Position numbers and translations under genes: made by a program
Shown here: piece after piece, positions 42,728 to 51,852 of the stretch
Numbering within the stretch: position 1 is the first letter of the stretch
Layout of the letters: the number at the start of each line of letters is the position of its first letter
Assembly: GCA_039027435.1 (NCBI GenBank)
Contig: JBCCKF010000006.1
Span: forward strand, 1 to 64,000
DNA: 64,000 bases
DNA from: CALBPI01 sp039027435
GTDB taxonomy: Bacteria; Pseudomonadota; Gammaproteobacteria; Steroidobacterales; Woeseiaceae
Direction: 5' to 3'
Notes under the pieces: generated by a model
Databases searched by the model: none
The model's input: only the letters and a program-made list of their open reading frames with translations
Told to the model about the DNA's origin: nothing

Positions 42728-44106
42728 GTATCGAATTCTCCATTGAATGGGCGTATGGCGAGTTTCGTATCGCGAGGATTCGTGGCGGTGAAGTGCTTGA
42801 GTCCTGGAAGTCTCCAACCTCGGTAGATGACCTTAGCGATCTCTCCGATGCTTTGGCTGCCGCTGCAGAGGTTGTCGATCTCGGACGCGGCGGTTCGGTG
42901 GCCATCGCCTACGAGGACGATTTGCACACGCACGATTTCCTCGAATTGCCACCGATGTCACGCCGTGACCGACTGCGCTATCTGCAGCGCTATGTCGATA
43001 GCAATAAACCCTTCGACGGTGCCGCTTCCTGGCGTGCGCACCCGGTACGCCGAAACAAGGTCAACGGGGTGTTGTTGCACCTGTTGCCGAAGTACGTTCT
43101 CGATGGGTTGATGCGAGTTTGCGCAGAGTACTACCTGATTCCGAAATTGATGGTGCCGCTGACCGAGATCATGTCGCGGTTCGTACCATCACTGGATCGG
43201 GACTCTGACGATGCGTTGTTGCTGATCGCGCTGTTTGATAACCGCACACAGATGCTGATCTCCGATGCTGAAGGCGAAATCCTGTTCGTTCGCGAGCTTA
43301 GCTATCCGTGGACGGCGGAAACCAATGGCCGGTTGGTGCTCGATATCAACCGAACGATTGGCTACTCCAAGCAGCGGATCGGCGGCATGATCTCCGAGGC
43401 TTGGGTGATTGGGCCGAACGCGGCCGAAGTTTCCGATGCGCTGGAAGAGCGCATCGATGCCAAGGTGCTCTACGACGACCGGGCGGCTAAGCCAGCCTTC
43501 TGGATGCACCAGGTCATCGCATTACCGCTGTCTTTGCACAGCAACTTTGTTTCTCTGTTGGCGCGTGGGTCCATCAGTGGCAAAACGCTTTTTCGCGCAG
43601 CACTGATGGCGACAGCGGTCATGATTACTGCTGCGATAGGTGTTGCCGCTGCTGTCGAGTTTGCAATCTGGAACCACCGCCCGGATGTGGTTTCGTTATC
43701 CGCCCAAATCGAGCAGCGGCAGGAAGAGATCGAGGTGCTGGAGCAAGAGGTCGTTCGGATGGATGCCGAGGCGCGCAAGCTCGACATCCTGAACCTGGAT
43801 GCCTTTAATCTGCCCGGCCTGTTTTTGAGTCGATTGTGGGAAATTGTCCCTCAAGGCCTGATTGTGACCGAGGTCAGCATCCAGCGCGAGGGTGAGGGCT
43901 GGACACTGGACATTCAGGGCGTCTCGCCCGAGTCGCTAGGTGCAATTGCGCCATTACTTTCCGAGCTCGAGTCCAATCTGACGGGAGAGCCGTGGAACGC
44001 GACGATCGCCCAGTCTTGGGAAGCTGCGTGGATGAGTCAGCTTGAGCAGGGTCTCGCAGCAAACGGCGGGGCGGTCGGCTTTGAAGTGCAGGGGCTATTG
44101 CGATGA
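42724..44106 (+). CDS. PilM-PilN-like fusion (GspL-like) protein
   Basis: Inner-membrane assembly protein. Residues 1-280 follow the actin-like PilM/GspL-cytoplasmic pattern (SIEFSIEWAYGEFRIARIRG; LLLIALFDNRTQMLISDAEG; EAWVIGPNAAEV); 290-315 is one membrane helix (ALMATAVMITAAIGVAAAVE); 325-460 a periplasmic coiled coil and ferredoxin-like PilN domain (SAQIEQRQEEIEVLEQEVVR; GLIVTEVSIQREGEGWTLDI). PilM and PilN are usually separate; here they are one chain, as in GspL or MshI-like proteins. ATG 42724 overlaps the upstream stop. Confidence 0.75.
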   Translation: MSIEFSIEWAYGEFRIARIRGGEVLESWKSPTSVDDLSDLSDALAAAAEVVDLGRGGSVAIAYEDDLHTHDFLELPPMSRRDRLRYLQRYVDSNKPFDGAASWRAHPVRRNKVNGVLLHLLPKYVLDGLMRVCAEYYLIPKLMVPLTEIMSRFVPSLDRDSDDALLLIALFDNRTQMLISDAEGEILFVRELSYPWTAETNGRLVLDINRTIGYSKQRIGGMISEAWVIGPNAAEVSDALEERIDAKVLYDDRAAKPAFWMHQVIALPLSLHSNFVSLLARGSISGKTLFRAALMATAVMITAAIGVAAAVEFAIWNHRPDVVSLSAQIEQRQEEIEVLEQEVVRMDAEARKLDILNLDAFNLPGLFLSRLWEIVPQGLIVTEVSIQREGEGWTLDIQGVSPESLGAIAPLLSELESNLTGEPWNATIAQSWEAAWMSQLEQGLAANGGAVGFEVQGLLR

Positions 44107-44909
44107 CTACACTGCGCGACGATTACGATCCCAATGACATTCCGCTGAACTCCTCCGCGATTCACCGGATCGATTCCAGTCTGTTCGAGCTGAGCCTCGA
44201 AGACGATGTCGATAAGGATGCGGGCGCAGCCAACAGCGACGCGGCTCTGGCGACCGATTCCCCCATCGAGCGAACTTTCAGCCACAAGGTCTCCGCGAAC
44301 GTTCGCGCGCAGCGCTGGTTGAATCGACTTGCCTACCAGATCGCACGTAGTCGTGCCTTGCAGGCGACTTGGGCGATGATCGTTATCGCTTCGATTGCGA
44401 CGCTCTACCTGACGTTGACCTATCGGATCGAGCACATCGACGACAACCTGATCCTGATGCAAGAGTTAGGTGAGCTCGATACACGAGTACTTAGTCTCGA
44501 GCGCGAGTTTCTGTCACAGGACATGCAGTCCCTGAAAGACAGTGTCCAGAGTGCCGATACTCGACGGGTCTTCCTGGATTACCGTGCGCTCGCGGTCTGG
44601 CTCAGCGAGAAGGCGAGCTTCGCCGAGCAACTGGGGCTTGAGTTCAGCTACACGTTGGGTGATAGCGAGGCGTCCGCGATTGAGGGCATGTTAGAGGTGC
44701 CGATCATGATGGTGCTGGGGAGTGAGATCAGCAACGAACAGGTCTATCTGCGCGCTCTGGAATTCCTTAAACGTGTGGTCAGCACTCCATTCTATGTCGA
44801 GCTGTCGGAAACCACACTGCGTGGTGAAGGTAAAGGCGCACGCGAGTTGAATGCGACGTTGCGGGTCTGGGTTCACTCAACGGTTAAGGCGGCAAGCGAT
44901 GCTGAATAA
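44103..44909 (+). CDS. PilO/GspM-like inner-membrane protein
   Basis: By position and topology this is the PilO-like partner of the preceding PilM-N protein. Residues 1-80 are acidic and cytosolic, 84-104 one membrane segment (ATWAMIVIASIATLYLTLTY), then a short coiled coil (IDDNLILMQELGELDTRVLS) and an alpha/beta periplasmic domain (LEVPIMMVLGSEIS; YLRALEFLKRVVSTPFYVEL). Sequence identity to any named family is not evident, so the call rests on context. Overlaps the upstream stop (ATGA). Confidence 0.6.
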   Translation: MTTLRDDYDPNDIPLNSSAIHRIDSSLFELSLEDDVDKDAGAANSDAALATDSPIERTFSHKVSANVRAQRWLNRLAYQIARSRALQATWAMIVIASIATLYLTLTYRIEHIDDNLILMQELGELDTRVLSLEREFLSQDMQSLKDSVQSADTRRVFLDYRALAVWLSEKASFAEQLGLEFSYTLGDSEASAIEGMLEVPIMMVLGSEISNEQVYLRALEFLKRVVSTPFYVELSETTLRGEGKGARELNATLRVWVHSTVKAASDAE

Positions 44910-45450
44910 TCGCTGGCTTGTATTCGGTCTCGCCGGGCTCGCGGTGCTGTTGATCGGCATGAATGTGCTCAGGCCGCTACTCGACGCGCGTGAGGAGGAT
45001 TGGGTGCCGCCTGATGACCCGAGTTACTACGATGTGGACATCGAGAACGACCTAACGGGCACCGGTATCGACACGCCACTGCAAGGCGCTCAGTTCGATT
45101 CCGCGCAGCTTGCGATTTCTAGTATCAATGTAGCCGCTCTGCATTGGGACGAGCGCCCGGCGCGAGACCCTTACGTGCCGAGTGCAACCGTGTCTGAAGC
45201 GGCCCTCAATGCAGTACAGGCTGCGGTCGAGAGCGCCCCCAGAGTAATGGCACCGACTTCGGTGCGCTGGCCAATCGTGTCCGCGGTCGTCGATTCCCGT
45301 CGGCATCAATACGCGGTGGTCGATGGCGAGATCCGCAAGCCAGGCGATCGATTCGGTGGCTTCGAACTGGTCGGTATCGAACAACAATCAGTGAGGCTGG
45401 CACACGCCGCAACGCGCAGTGCAAAGCAAGTGAAGGTGAGTACAAAATGA
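44899..45450 (+). CDS. PilP/GspC-like periplasmic protein
   Basis: ATG 44899 gives MLNNRWLVFGLAGLAVLLIG, one N-terminal membrane anchor, then an acidic Pro-rich linker and a C-terminal beta domain (RWPIVSAVVDSRRHQYAVVD, PGDRFGGFELVGIEQQSVRL) with the look of the HR/PilP fold that binds secretin N-domains. It overlaps the previous gene by 11 bases and the secretin gene by four. Family assignment is by topology and position; GspB/GspC-like is equally possible. Confidence 0.6.
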   Translation: MLNNRWLVFGLAGLAVLLIGMNVLRPLLDAREEDWVPPDDPSYYDVDIENDLTGTGIDTPLQGAQFDSAQLAISSINVAALHWDERPARDPYVPSATVSEAALNAVQAAVESAPRVMAPTSVRWPIVSAVVDSRRHQYAVVDGEIRKPGDRFGGFELVGIEQQSVRLAHAATRSAKQVKVSTK

Positions 45451-46994
45451 AAGGAATGATTCTGCGGGCAGGATGCCTGATCGCCCTGTTTACGATGACA
45501 GGGTGTGCTGCACTCTGGCCACCTGAGCAACAAGCGCGAGACTACGAAGCCGAGCGCGCTGTACGTGATGAGTTGTGGAGTCGTCCACCCGCGCCACCGC
45601 GCATGACGCCGGAGCCTGAAGAGGCGCCGGTGGCCGATCCAGACCCGGAGAACCTCTACACATTTGTGGCCAATGAGCTTCCGGTTGCGCAGGCGTGCCG
45701 ACTTTTTGGCAAGGCTTACAACCTCAATATGGTGGTTGAGCCTGATGTGAGTGGCACCGTGAGCGTCGATCTGCAGGACTTGCCGTTTGCCGAGGTCATG
45801 GAGTCTTTGCTGGGTGCCAACGGCTATTTCTGGGAGCGCCGCGGCAACATCGTGTATGTCAGATCATGGGAGACGCGTATCTTCACGATCGACTACATCC
45901 GATTAGTGCGCTCCGGCCAGGGCTCAAGCATGGCTCAGGTCAGCTCTAGCGCTCAGGTTGGAGGCGCCGGGGGTGCTGCTGGCGGACTGGGCGGTGGTGG
46001 TGCAGTTGGTGGCGGCGCTGATGGCGGCGCGGCGGGTGCAATCTCCATCATGCAATCCGATAGCGTGGACTTTTGGGTCGAGCTGGAAGGTCAGCTCGAG
46101 AAACTGGTGTCCGAGGAAGGACGCCTTGTCATCAATCGACTGGCCGGCACTGTTCAGGTGACCGACGCGCATCCGCGTGTTGAGGAAATCGCCTCCTTTA
46201 TCGAACAGCTTAACCAGGCGATCTATCGGCAGGTCGATATCGAGGTCAAGATCGTCGAAGTTGAACTCAACAACGATCAGGCGCTCGGGGTCGACTGGTC
46301 ACGGCTTGTCCGTGACGGCGATGGTGAGTTTCTGGATGGCAGTCTTTCTACCATCGTCGTCAGCCCCGCGGGTGGACTCGACGCATTGTCCGGAACTGCC
46401 AACCTGACTTTCAGTGATATCGATGGCGGTCTGAATCGAATCACGGCGGTCGTGGAAGCGCTGCAAGAGCAGGGCAAGGTGGACATCGTGTCTCAACCGC
46501 ACATTCGAACGCTCAACAATCAGTCTGCTTTGATTAAGGTCGGGACTGACCGCACGTTCTTCCGTCGCGAACAAAGCACGGGTACAACGGCCGCCGGGGC
46601 CCAGACATTCGCTACCGATGTGCCGCAGGTTGTGACGGAAGGCATCGTGCTTTCGATCACACCGCAGGTTTCCAAGGCGGGTTGGATCACTCTCGACGTG
46701 TCGCCAGTCGTCACGAGAGTGTCCAGTGTCAGCGAGGTGCTTGACGATAACGGTATCGTGCAATCAACGGCGCCGAATCTCGATATCAGTCAAACGTCTT
46801 CGCTGGTGCGAGCGAGAAGTGGTGAGACGATTGTGATCGGCGGATTGATCCAGAGCCAGGAAACAGAGGCTCGACGCTCGGTGCCGGTACTGTCGCGGAT
46901 TCCGCTTATTGGTCGCCTGTTCCGATCGAACTACACAATCGAGACGCGCAAGGAGTTAATCCTGATGGTGACGCCAAGGCTGATTAGTACTTAG
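45447..46994 (+). CDS. MshL/PilQ-type secretin lipoprotein
   Basis: Outer-membrane secretin. Lipoprotein signal MKGMILRAGCLIALFTMTGC (lipobox MTGC). N-terminal STN-type domain (FVANELPVAQACRLFGKAYN, VSGTVSVDLQDLPFAEVMES), then a long Gly-Ala-rich loop (residues about 171-195), an N1-like domain (VTDAHPRVEEIASFIEQLNQ), and the secretin core with VEALQEQGKVDIVSQPHIRT, EGIVLSITPQV and the final VLSRIPLIGRLFRSN, ELILMVTPRLI. This is the arrangement of MSHA-type MshL rather than GspD. It ends the operon and overlaps the convergent DUF3108 gene by four bases. Confidence 0.92.
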   Translation: MKGMILRAGCLIALFTMTGCAALWPPEQQARDYEAERAVRDELWSRPPAPPRMTPEPEEAPVADPDPENLYTFVANELPVAQACRLFGKAYNLNMVVEPDVSGTVSVDLQDLPFAEVMESLLGANGYFWERRGNIVYVRSWETRIFTIDYIRLVRSGQGSSMAQVSSSAQVGGAGGAAGGLGGGGAVGGGADGGAAGAISIMQSDSVDFWVELEGQLEKLVSEEGRLVINRLAGTVQVTDAHPRVEEIASFIEQLNQAIYRQVDIEVKIVEVELNNDQALGVDWSRLVRDGDGEFLDGSLSTIVVSPAGGLDALSGTANLTFSDIDGGLNRITAVVEALQEQGKVDIVSQPHIRTLNNQSALIKVGTDRTFFRREQSTGTTAAGAQTFATDVPQVVTEGIVLSITPQVSKAGWITLDVSPVVTRVSSVSEVLDDNGIVQSTAPNLDISQTSSLVRARSGETIVIGGLIQSQETEARRSVPVLSRIPLIGRLFRSNYTIETRKELILMVTPRLIST

Positions 46995-47740
46995 GCGGCC
47001 GGTCGGTACTCGCGCAGAGTAGCGCGCAGGCGTAGTTTCTCTTTTCGGTACTGCTCGATCAGCACCGGAAGATAATCGAGTTCTGGCGCAAGCCAGAGCT
47101 CGGTTTTTCTCGACGAACCAGGTGACTGGTGTCGCACACCTACGACGTCATAGCGCTTGCGCCCGACCTTGACGTTGCGCTGCCCGATATTCGTGATCTC
47201 GAGAATCTTCTGTCCATCGGGATCAAAAATCGCGTAGCGATCATTCCTCTCACTCTCGGTCTCCAGATCGAGCATCAACTGATACTGCACCGATACTCGG
47301 TCAAACAGCGGAGCCGCGAAATCGGTATCGACCTCGACCGGTGTTTGATCTTTCAGTGCAATACTTCCCGTCAGCGTTTGTTCGTCGTGATCAAACGCAA
47401 TTCGTATTTCGCCCTTCTCGCGGCTGAGCTGGTCGACAGAGTGATACTCGCTGACCACGACAAACGTATCGTCGATCGAAAACTCGCTTTGCTCGCGAAT
47501 CCGACCGCCACCGGCGATCAGTCGTGCGATGCCGGTTGGCTTGATGGCGTGAATGGCCGTGTAGTTGCCCTGCTCGTCGACATCCAGAACGGTATTCAGG
47601 CGGCCGCTAACACCACTGATGCTGACCTTATATTCAGCCTGATGCGGGGTCAGCGTCGGTGCTTCGGCATAACTGTTCATCGCCAGTAAGGTGGCGGCAA
47701 GGGCAATCCATCGGGTAAGCATCGCTGTTTCCCGCTTCAT
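46991..47740 (-). CDS. Exported DUF3108 protein
   Basis: DUF3108 family periplasmic protein, beta-rich lipocalin-like fold of unknown role. ATG 47740 overlaps the acyltransferase stop (ATGA) and gives MKRETAMLTRWIALAATLLA-MNSYAEA signal peptide; ATG 47722 is an alternative that keeps the signal. Mature motifs: HQAEYKVSISGVSGRLNTVL, RIREQSEFSIDDTFVVVSEY, YDVVGVRHQSPGSSRKTELW, and LAPELDYLPVLIEQYRKEK are family marks. Coupling with the DUF374 acyltransferase suggests a lipid or envelope role. Confidence 0.85.
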   Translation of the reverse strand: MKRETAMLTRWIALAATLLAMNSYAEAPTLTPHQAEYKVSISGVSGRLNTVLDVDEQGNYTAIHAIKPTGIARLIAGGGRIREQSEFSIDDTFVVVSEYHSVDQLSREKGEIRIAFDHDEQTLTGSIALKDQTPVEVDTDFAAPLFDRVSVQYQLMLDLETESERNDRYAIFDPDGQKILEITNIGQRNVKVGRKRYDVVGVRHQSPGSSRKTELWLAPELDYLPVLIEQYRKEKLRLRATLREYRPAA

Positions 47741-48471
47741 CTCAAACTGGCTTCGCATTGTGCCATCACGGACATGACTGCAGCCTGAACGCGTTGGCGT
47801 TCGGCTTCCAGTGCATTCACCGGAGTCTTTGGATCGATGAAGCAAGGCTCCCCAATGCCCACGACCACTTTGGCAAAAGGTTTGGGAATCATGAAGCGAT
47901 CCCACCGATTGAGATACCAGGCGCTACTGGCTGCTGCGGCCATTGGAACGATCGGCGCCTTGCCGATTCGCGCCATGAGGATCGCACCTTCCTTGAACTC
48001 GTATTGTGGGCCCCGCGGGCCATCGGCAGTCGTCACGATGGAGTATCCGCGACGCATCATTTGCTGCATGTCGCGCAGCGCGAGCGCGCCGCTTTGGTTC
48101 GCCGAACCCCGGATGACTTCTGCACCCCAGCGCCGGGCGATGCGTTCCGGTACGTCGCCGTCCACTGAACCGGAAACCAGATAGCAGCCTTTGAAGCCAC
48201 CCCGTATCCAGCGAGCGATTTCGGTTGAGCACAAGATATGATGCTGGTGCCAGTAGCTCGGAGCCACCGGCGAGTCTTGCTGCTCGAGCCACTCGAGGTG
48301 CGCCGCACCGATCACTGGCTGGTATCGATAGCTCTTGTGCAAGAGCCACAGGAGAAAACGTGCTACGGGTAATCCCAGCGCATAGTAAATTCGCCGACCG
48401 ACGGTCAGGCGTCGCTGAGACGCAGTGCTGCGGCGCGATTCGATCGACTTGGGATCAGGGGATTCCGGCAT
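47737..48471 (-). CDS. DUF374 lysophospholipid acyltransferase-like protein
   Basis: Membrane-associated acyltransferase of the DUF374/LPLAT superfamily (WaaM-like fold). Residues 28-45 are hydrophobic (RIYYALGLPVARFLLWLLHK); catalytic-type block SYWHQHHILCSTEIA with H-x(4)-like His, KGCYLVSGSVDGD, GAEVIRGSANQSGALALRDM, VTTADGPRGPQYEFKEGAIL (the D-G-P-R-G-P of the family), and APIVPMAAAASSAW. It probably acylates an envelope lipid. Divergent from the P450 gene, coupled to DUF3108. Confidence 0.85.
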   Translation of the reverse strand: MPESPDPKSIESRRSTASQRRLTVGRRIYYALGLPVARFLLWLLHKSYRYQPVIGAAHLEWLEQQDSPVAPSYWHQHHILCSTEIARWIRGGFKGCYLVSGSVDGDVPERIARRWGAEVIRGSANQSGALALRDMQQMMRRGYSIVTTADGPRGPQYEFKEGAILMARIGKAPIVPMAAAASSAWYLNRWDRFMIPKPFAKVVVGIGEPCFIDPKTPVNALEAERQRVQAAVMSVMAQCEASLR

Positions 48472-48505
48472 GGCGCGTGCAATATCCTAGACAACCCGGG
48501 CAATG

Positions 48506-48515
48506 TACAATTGTA
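48506..48515. promoter_or_regulatory. Palindrome in divergent promoter
   Basis: TACAATTGTA is a perfect 10-bp palindrome in the 72-base gap between the acyltransferase and P450 starts; a plausible operator, with GTAGGGATAAATT just after it. Confidence 0.3.
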
Positions 48516-48543
48516 GGGATAAATTTTCCGCACGACGTTTTCG

Positions 48544-49863
48544 ATGTCAGCATCAACCATGTCAAGTATCCGGCCGCCAGGGCCTGTCGAACCAGCGGAT
48601 CTGGGCATCGATCAGCCGACACTCGAGCTTTTGCGCGAGGCGGCCGAAGGGCACGGTCCGGTCGTCAGGTTCGTGTCGGCGTCCGGCAGAAGCTCGGTGT
48701 ATGTCGAGGACCCCGAGCTTGCGCAGAAGCTGCTGGTCCGTAAGCACGGCCAGTCGAGTAAGGGCCGTGGTTTTGAGCGCGTCAAAATGCTGCTGGGTAA
48801 TGGGCTGATCGTCAGCGACGGTGATCATTGGCGTCGTAGCCGCACAATGGTGCAACCTGCCTTCAAGCCACGCTCTATCGAGCGCATGGCCGATCGGATG
48901 CTGGAGCACTCGCGAATGATGGCCGCTGACTGGTTGAGTGCTGCTGAGTCGGGTGCCCAGGTCGATCTGGCTGAAGCAACAACGCAGTTCGGATTGGGTG
49001 TCATTGTCGATTGCATTTTTGGCGATGACGTCGACGCTCGAAATGCGGCAGCACCGGACAGCCGATTCGCGTTTCTGCGTCCTGACGCCGCAAGAGACTT
49101 ATCCATGGTGCAGGCGGCGCGTGCACTCAGGCAATGGATCACCAGTGTTGTAGAGCAGCGCGTGCAATCCGCTGAATCGCGGCAGGACTTCCTCGGACTG
49201 TATCTGGATGCGCGTGACAAGAACGATGAGCCGTTCTCGGAACGTGAGCTGCTGGATGAGATGATCACGCTGATCGTTGCCGGATTCGAGACGACTGCCA
49301 ATACGCTGACCTGGGTCTGGTATGAACTCGCCCGTCATCCAGAGATCGCCACGCTCGTGCGGGATGAACTTGTTGGATCGGGAGCGCCAGATCAGGTCTC
49401 GCTTGAATCGGTGGAGCAATTGCCGCTGACGCTGCAGGTGCTGCAAGAGACCTTACGATTGTATCCACCGGTATGGCTTTATACCCGCCGGGCGAACGAA
49501 GACATTGAGCTTGGCGACTTTCACGTATCGGAGGGTGAGCAGATCTATCTCTCGCCCTACCTCACGCAACGCAGTGCGCGGTACTGGGAGTCACCGGACC
49601 AGTTTATGCCACAACGGTTCGAATCTGCTGGGCAAAAAGCACAGGGCCTCGCGTTCTTCCCGTTTTCGTTGGGTCCTCGACGCTGTGTTGGTGAACATTT
49701 CAGTTATCTCGAAATGAAAATCCAGCTCGCGCGCATACTACCGCTGTTGACGCCTGTTTTGGATTGCCCCGAACGCACGCCCGAGTGTGAGTTTGCAATC
49801 AATCTTCGCTCTCGCGATCCCATTTTTTTGACACTGACTACGCGGGAGAATCCACCGCAATGA
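48544..49863 (+). CDS. Cytochrome P450
   Basis: Haem monooxygenase, soluble, 439 residues. Helix I has A246-GFETT251 for oxygen activation, E302-T-L-R305 is the E-x-x-R pair, PPVWLYTRRANEDIELGDF follows, and the haem loop is FSLGPRRCVG with C381. It resembles fatty-acid-type CYP102/CYP4-like bacterial P450s in the helix I to haem region. Four-base overlap (ATGA) with the acyl-AMP ligase gene implies they act on the same, carrier-bound, acyl substrate. Ferredoxin and reductase genes are not in the window. Confidence 0.93.
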   Translation: MSASTMSSIRPPGPVEPADLGIDQPTLELLREAAEGHGPVVRFVSASGRSSVYVEDPELAQKLLVRKHGQSSKGRGFERVKMLLGNGLIVSDGDHWRRSRTMVQPAFKPRSIERMADRMLEHSRMMAADWLSAAESGAQVDLAEATTQFGLGVIVDCIFGDDVDARNAAAPDSRFAFLRPDAARDLSMVQAARALRQWITSVVEQRVQSAESRQDFLGLYLDARDKNDEPFSERELLDEMITLIVAGFETTANTLTWVWYELARHPEIATLVRDELVGSGAPDQVSLESVEQLPLTLQVLQETLRLYPPVWLYTRRANEDIELGDFHVSEGEQIYLSPYLTQRSARYWESPDQFMPQRFESAGQKAQGLAFFPFSLGPRRCVGEHFSYLEMKIQLARILPLLTPVLDCPERTPECEFAINLRSRDPIFLTLTTRENPPQ

Positions 49864-51797
49864 CCCGATCACTGATCGACGTGCTCGAGCGCGCGAAAGA
49901 TACGGACCGAAGTATTCGATTTGTAGAGTCGAGCGCCGACGACGTAGTGCCGCTAGCCACGCTTTGGCAGGACGCCAGTCTGTTGCTCGGTGGTCTTCAG
50001 CGGCAGGGCGTGTCGGCCGGGGATCAGGTTGTGATCTTTACCAAGAGTAACCGACAGTTCTTGACCGGCTTTTGGGCAGCGGTGATGGGGGGCGTGGTAC
50101 CGGTGCCCGTAGCGGTTGGAATCAGTGACGAGCATCGACATAAGTTGCTGCGAATTCTGGATCAGCTCGAGTCGGGTTTCCTGCTCACCGACGGTGATCT
50201 GCATAGCCGGTTGATCGGGTTTGCCGAAGCCAACGGACGCTCGGAGGTCTTGCCCAGCCTTCTGACTCGAAGTGTGCGATTCGATGATGTCGACCTCTCA
50301 GCACCAGGCACTCGGGCGACGCAGGCAGGCGATGCGCTGGCCTTCATTCAGTACTCGTCCGGTTCAACGGGCGACCCTAAGGGCGTTTGTCTTACGCATA
50401 ACAACGTGTGTACCAATATCGACGCCATCGTGGCCGCGACCGGTTGGCGATCCGATGACATGAGTCTGAGCTGGATGCCGCTGACGCACGACATGGGGTT
50501 GATCGGTTATCACCTTTCAATCATGGCGGCAGGCGCGGAGCATGCGGTAATGGATACCAACCAGTTCGTGCGACGCCCCTTACAGTGGATGGAAAAGGCG
50601 CATGAGCTGCGTGCCACGCAGCTGTGTTCGCCAAACTTTGGTTACAAGCACTTTCTAAAGTTGTTTGAGCGCAAGGGTCTACCGGCTGGCACCGATCTCT
50701 CGAGCGTGCGCCTGATCCTGAACGGCGCAGAACCGATCTCTGCGCAGCTGTGCAATCAGTTTCTTGATGCGTTAGCGCCACTGGGCTTGAAGCGCAGTGC
50801 CATGTTCCCGGTCTATGGGCTTGCCGAAGCGACGGTGGGGGTCACCGTGGGAACGCCAGGCAGCGAATTCCAGACCGTAGTCGTTGATCGTCACAGCGTG
50901 GTGATTGGGGAGCCGTGGAAGTCTGCGACAGAAGGTGATGAAGATGCGGTGACCTTCGTCAAGGTAGGCCGTCCGATCAACGACGTTGCGCTTCGCATCG
51001 TCGATGACTCCGGCGACATTCTGACTGATGGGCGCGTGGGACATATCCAGCTCAAGGGCGGTAGTGTCACCAGCGGCATTTACGGTGATCCGGACGTGAC
51101 GCAGTCCTTGTTCAGTGATGATGGATGGCTACACACGGGCGATTGCGGTGCGATGATCGAGGGTGAGCTGGTTGTGACCGGTCGCCAGAAAGATCTGATC
51201 ATTGTTAATGGGCAGAACTATCTGCCGCATGATCTCGAAGATTTGCTCAGCACACTGCCTGGCCTTGATCTGAATAAGGTCGTGGTTGCTAGCGCACCGA
51301 TTATCGGTGGCGAGGAACGCGAGCGAATTCTGGTGTTTGTGCTGCATCGCGGCGATGCCCAGTTGCCGGAGGAAATGCGGGACGCCGTGATACGTCGACT
51401 TGGCGAGCAGGTGGGATTGCAGGTGGATCATGTGATTCCGGTCGCGAGAATCCCGAAAACAACCAGCGGAAAGGTGCAACGTGCTGCGCTCGTTCGTCAG
51501 TTCATGGAAGGTGAATTCGATGATGTACTCGTCGTGGCAGATGAGAGCGTTTCTGTTGAGGACGATGATCCGCTCGTTGCTTCGCTGTTGCAGATCTGCG
51601 CAGAGCACGCCAAAGACGTGAAAATCGGCGCAGACGATAACCTGTTCGAAGTCGGCGTTAGCTCGCTCACGTTGTCAGAAATTGTTCTGGGCATCGACGA
51701 GCAGTTCCCCGGTCAACTGGATATCAGCGATCTGTTCGATGTGCCAAGCATCCGGGAAGTCGCGCAGTTTCTGCGTGACAAGGGCGTCTCCGGCTGA
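49860..51797 (+). CDS. Acyl-AMP ligase fused to acyl carrier domain
   Basis: Adenylate-forming enzyme of the fatty acyl-AMP ligase type. Residues 12-560 hold the AMP-binding domain: P-loop Y165-SSGSTGDPKG, MPLTHDMGLIGYH, LNGAEPIS, YGLAEATVG, WLHTGDCG, and TGRQKDLIIVNGQNYLPHD. Residues 570-640 are a phosphopantetheine-type carrier (NLFEVGVSSLTLSEIVLGID) with S602. It should activate a fatty or aryl acid and load it on its own carrier, for the P450 that is encoded with a four-base overlap upstream. No ketosynthase or thioesterase is nearby, so the product release partner is elsewhere or absent. Confidence 0.9.
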   Translation: MTRSLIDVLERAKDTDRSIRFVESSADDVVPLATLWQDASLLLGGLQRQGVSAGDQVVIFTKSNRQFLTGFWAAVMGGVVPVPVAVGISDEHRHKLLRILDQLESGFLLTDGDLHSRLIGFAEANGRSEVLPSLLTRSVRFDDVDLSAPGTRATQAGDALAFIQYSSGSTGDPKGVCLTHNNVCTNIDAIVAATGWRSDDMSLSWMPLTHDMGLIGYHLSIMAAGAEHAVMDTNQFVRRPLQWMEKAHELRATQLCSPNFGYKHFLKLFERKGLPAGTDLSSVRLILNGAEPISAQLCNQFLDALAPLGLKRSAMFPVYGLAEATVGVTVGTPGSEFQTVVVDRHSVVIGEPWKSATEGDEDAVTFVKVGRPINDVALRIVDDSGDILTDGRVGHIQLKGGSVTSGIYGDPDVTQSLFSDDGWLHTGDCGAMIEGELVVTGRQKDLIIVNGQNYLPHDLEDLLSTLPGLDLNKVVVASAPIIGGEERERILVFVLHRGDAQLPEEMRDAVIRRLGEQVGLQVDHVIPVARIPKTTSGKVQRAALVRQFMEGEFDDVLVVADESVSVEDDDPLVASLLQICAEHAKDVKIGADDNLFEVGVSSLTLSEIVLGIDEQFPGQLDISDLFDVPSIREVAQFLRDKGVSG

Positions 51798-51803
51798 GAG
51801 ACC

Positions 51804-51841
51804 ACGGCCGGTCTGATACTCTGTCGGCCGTTCCTTCCCGG
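51804..51841 (+). repeat. Weak inverted repeat after acyl-AMP ligase
   Basis: ACGGCCG and CGGCCGT (7 bp) separated by 24 bases in the gap before the M14 gene. Could be a weak terminator; no T-run. Confidence 0.25.
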
Positions 51842-51852
51842 AGATACCACCT

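Noticed and set aside
45950..46045. Apparent GGC/GGT tandem repeat
   Set aside because: It is the Gly-Ala-rich loop inside the secretin coding frame, not a DNA repeat element.
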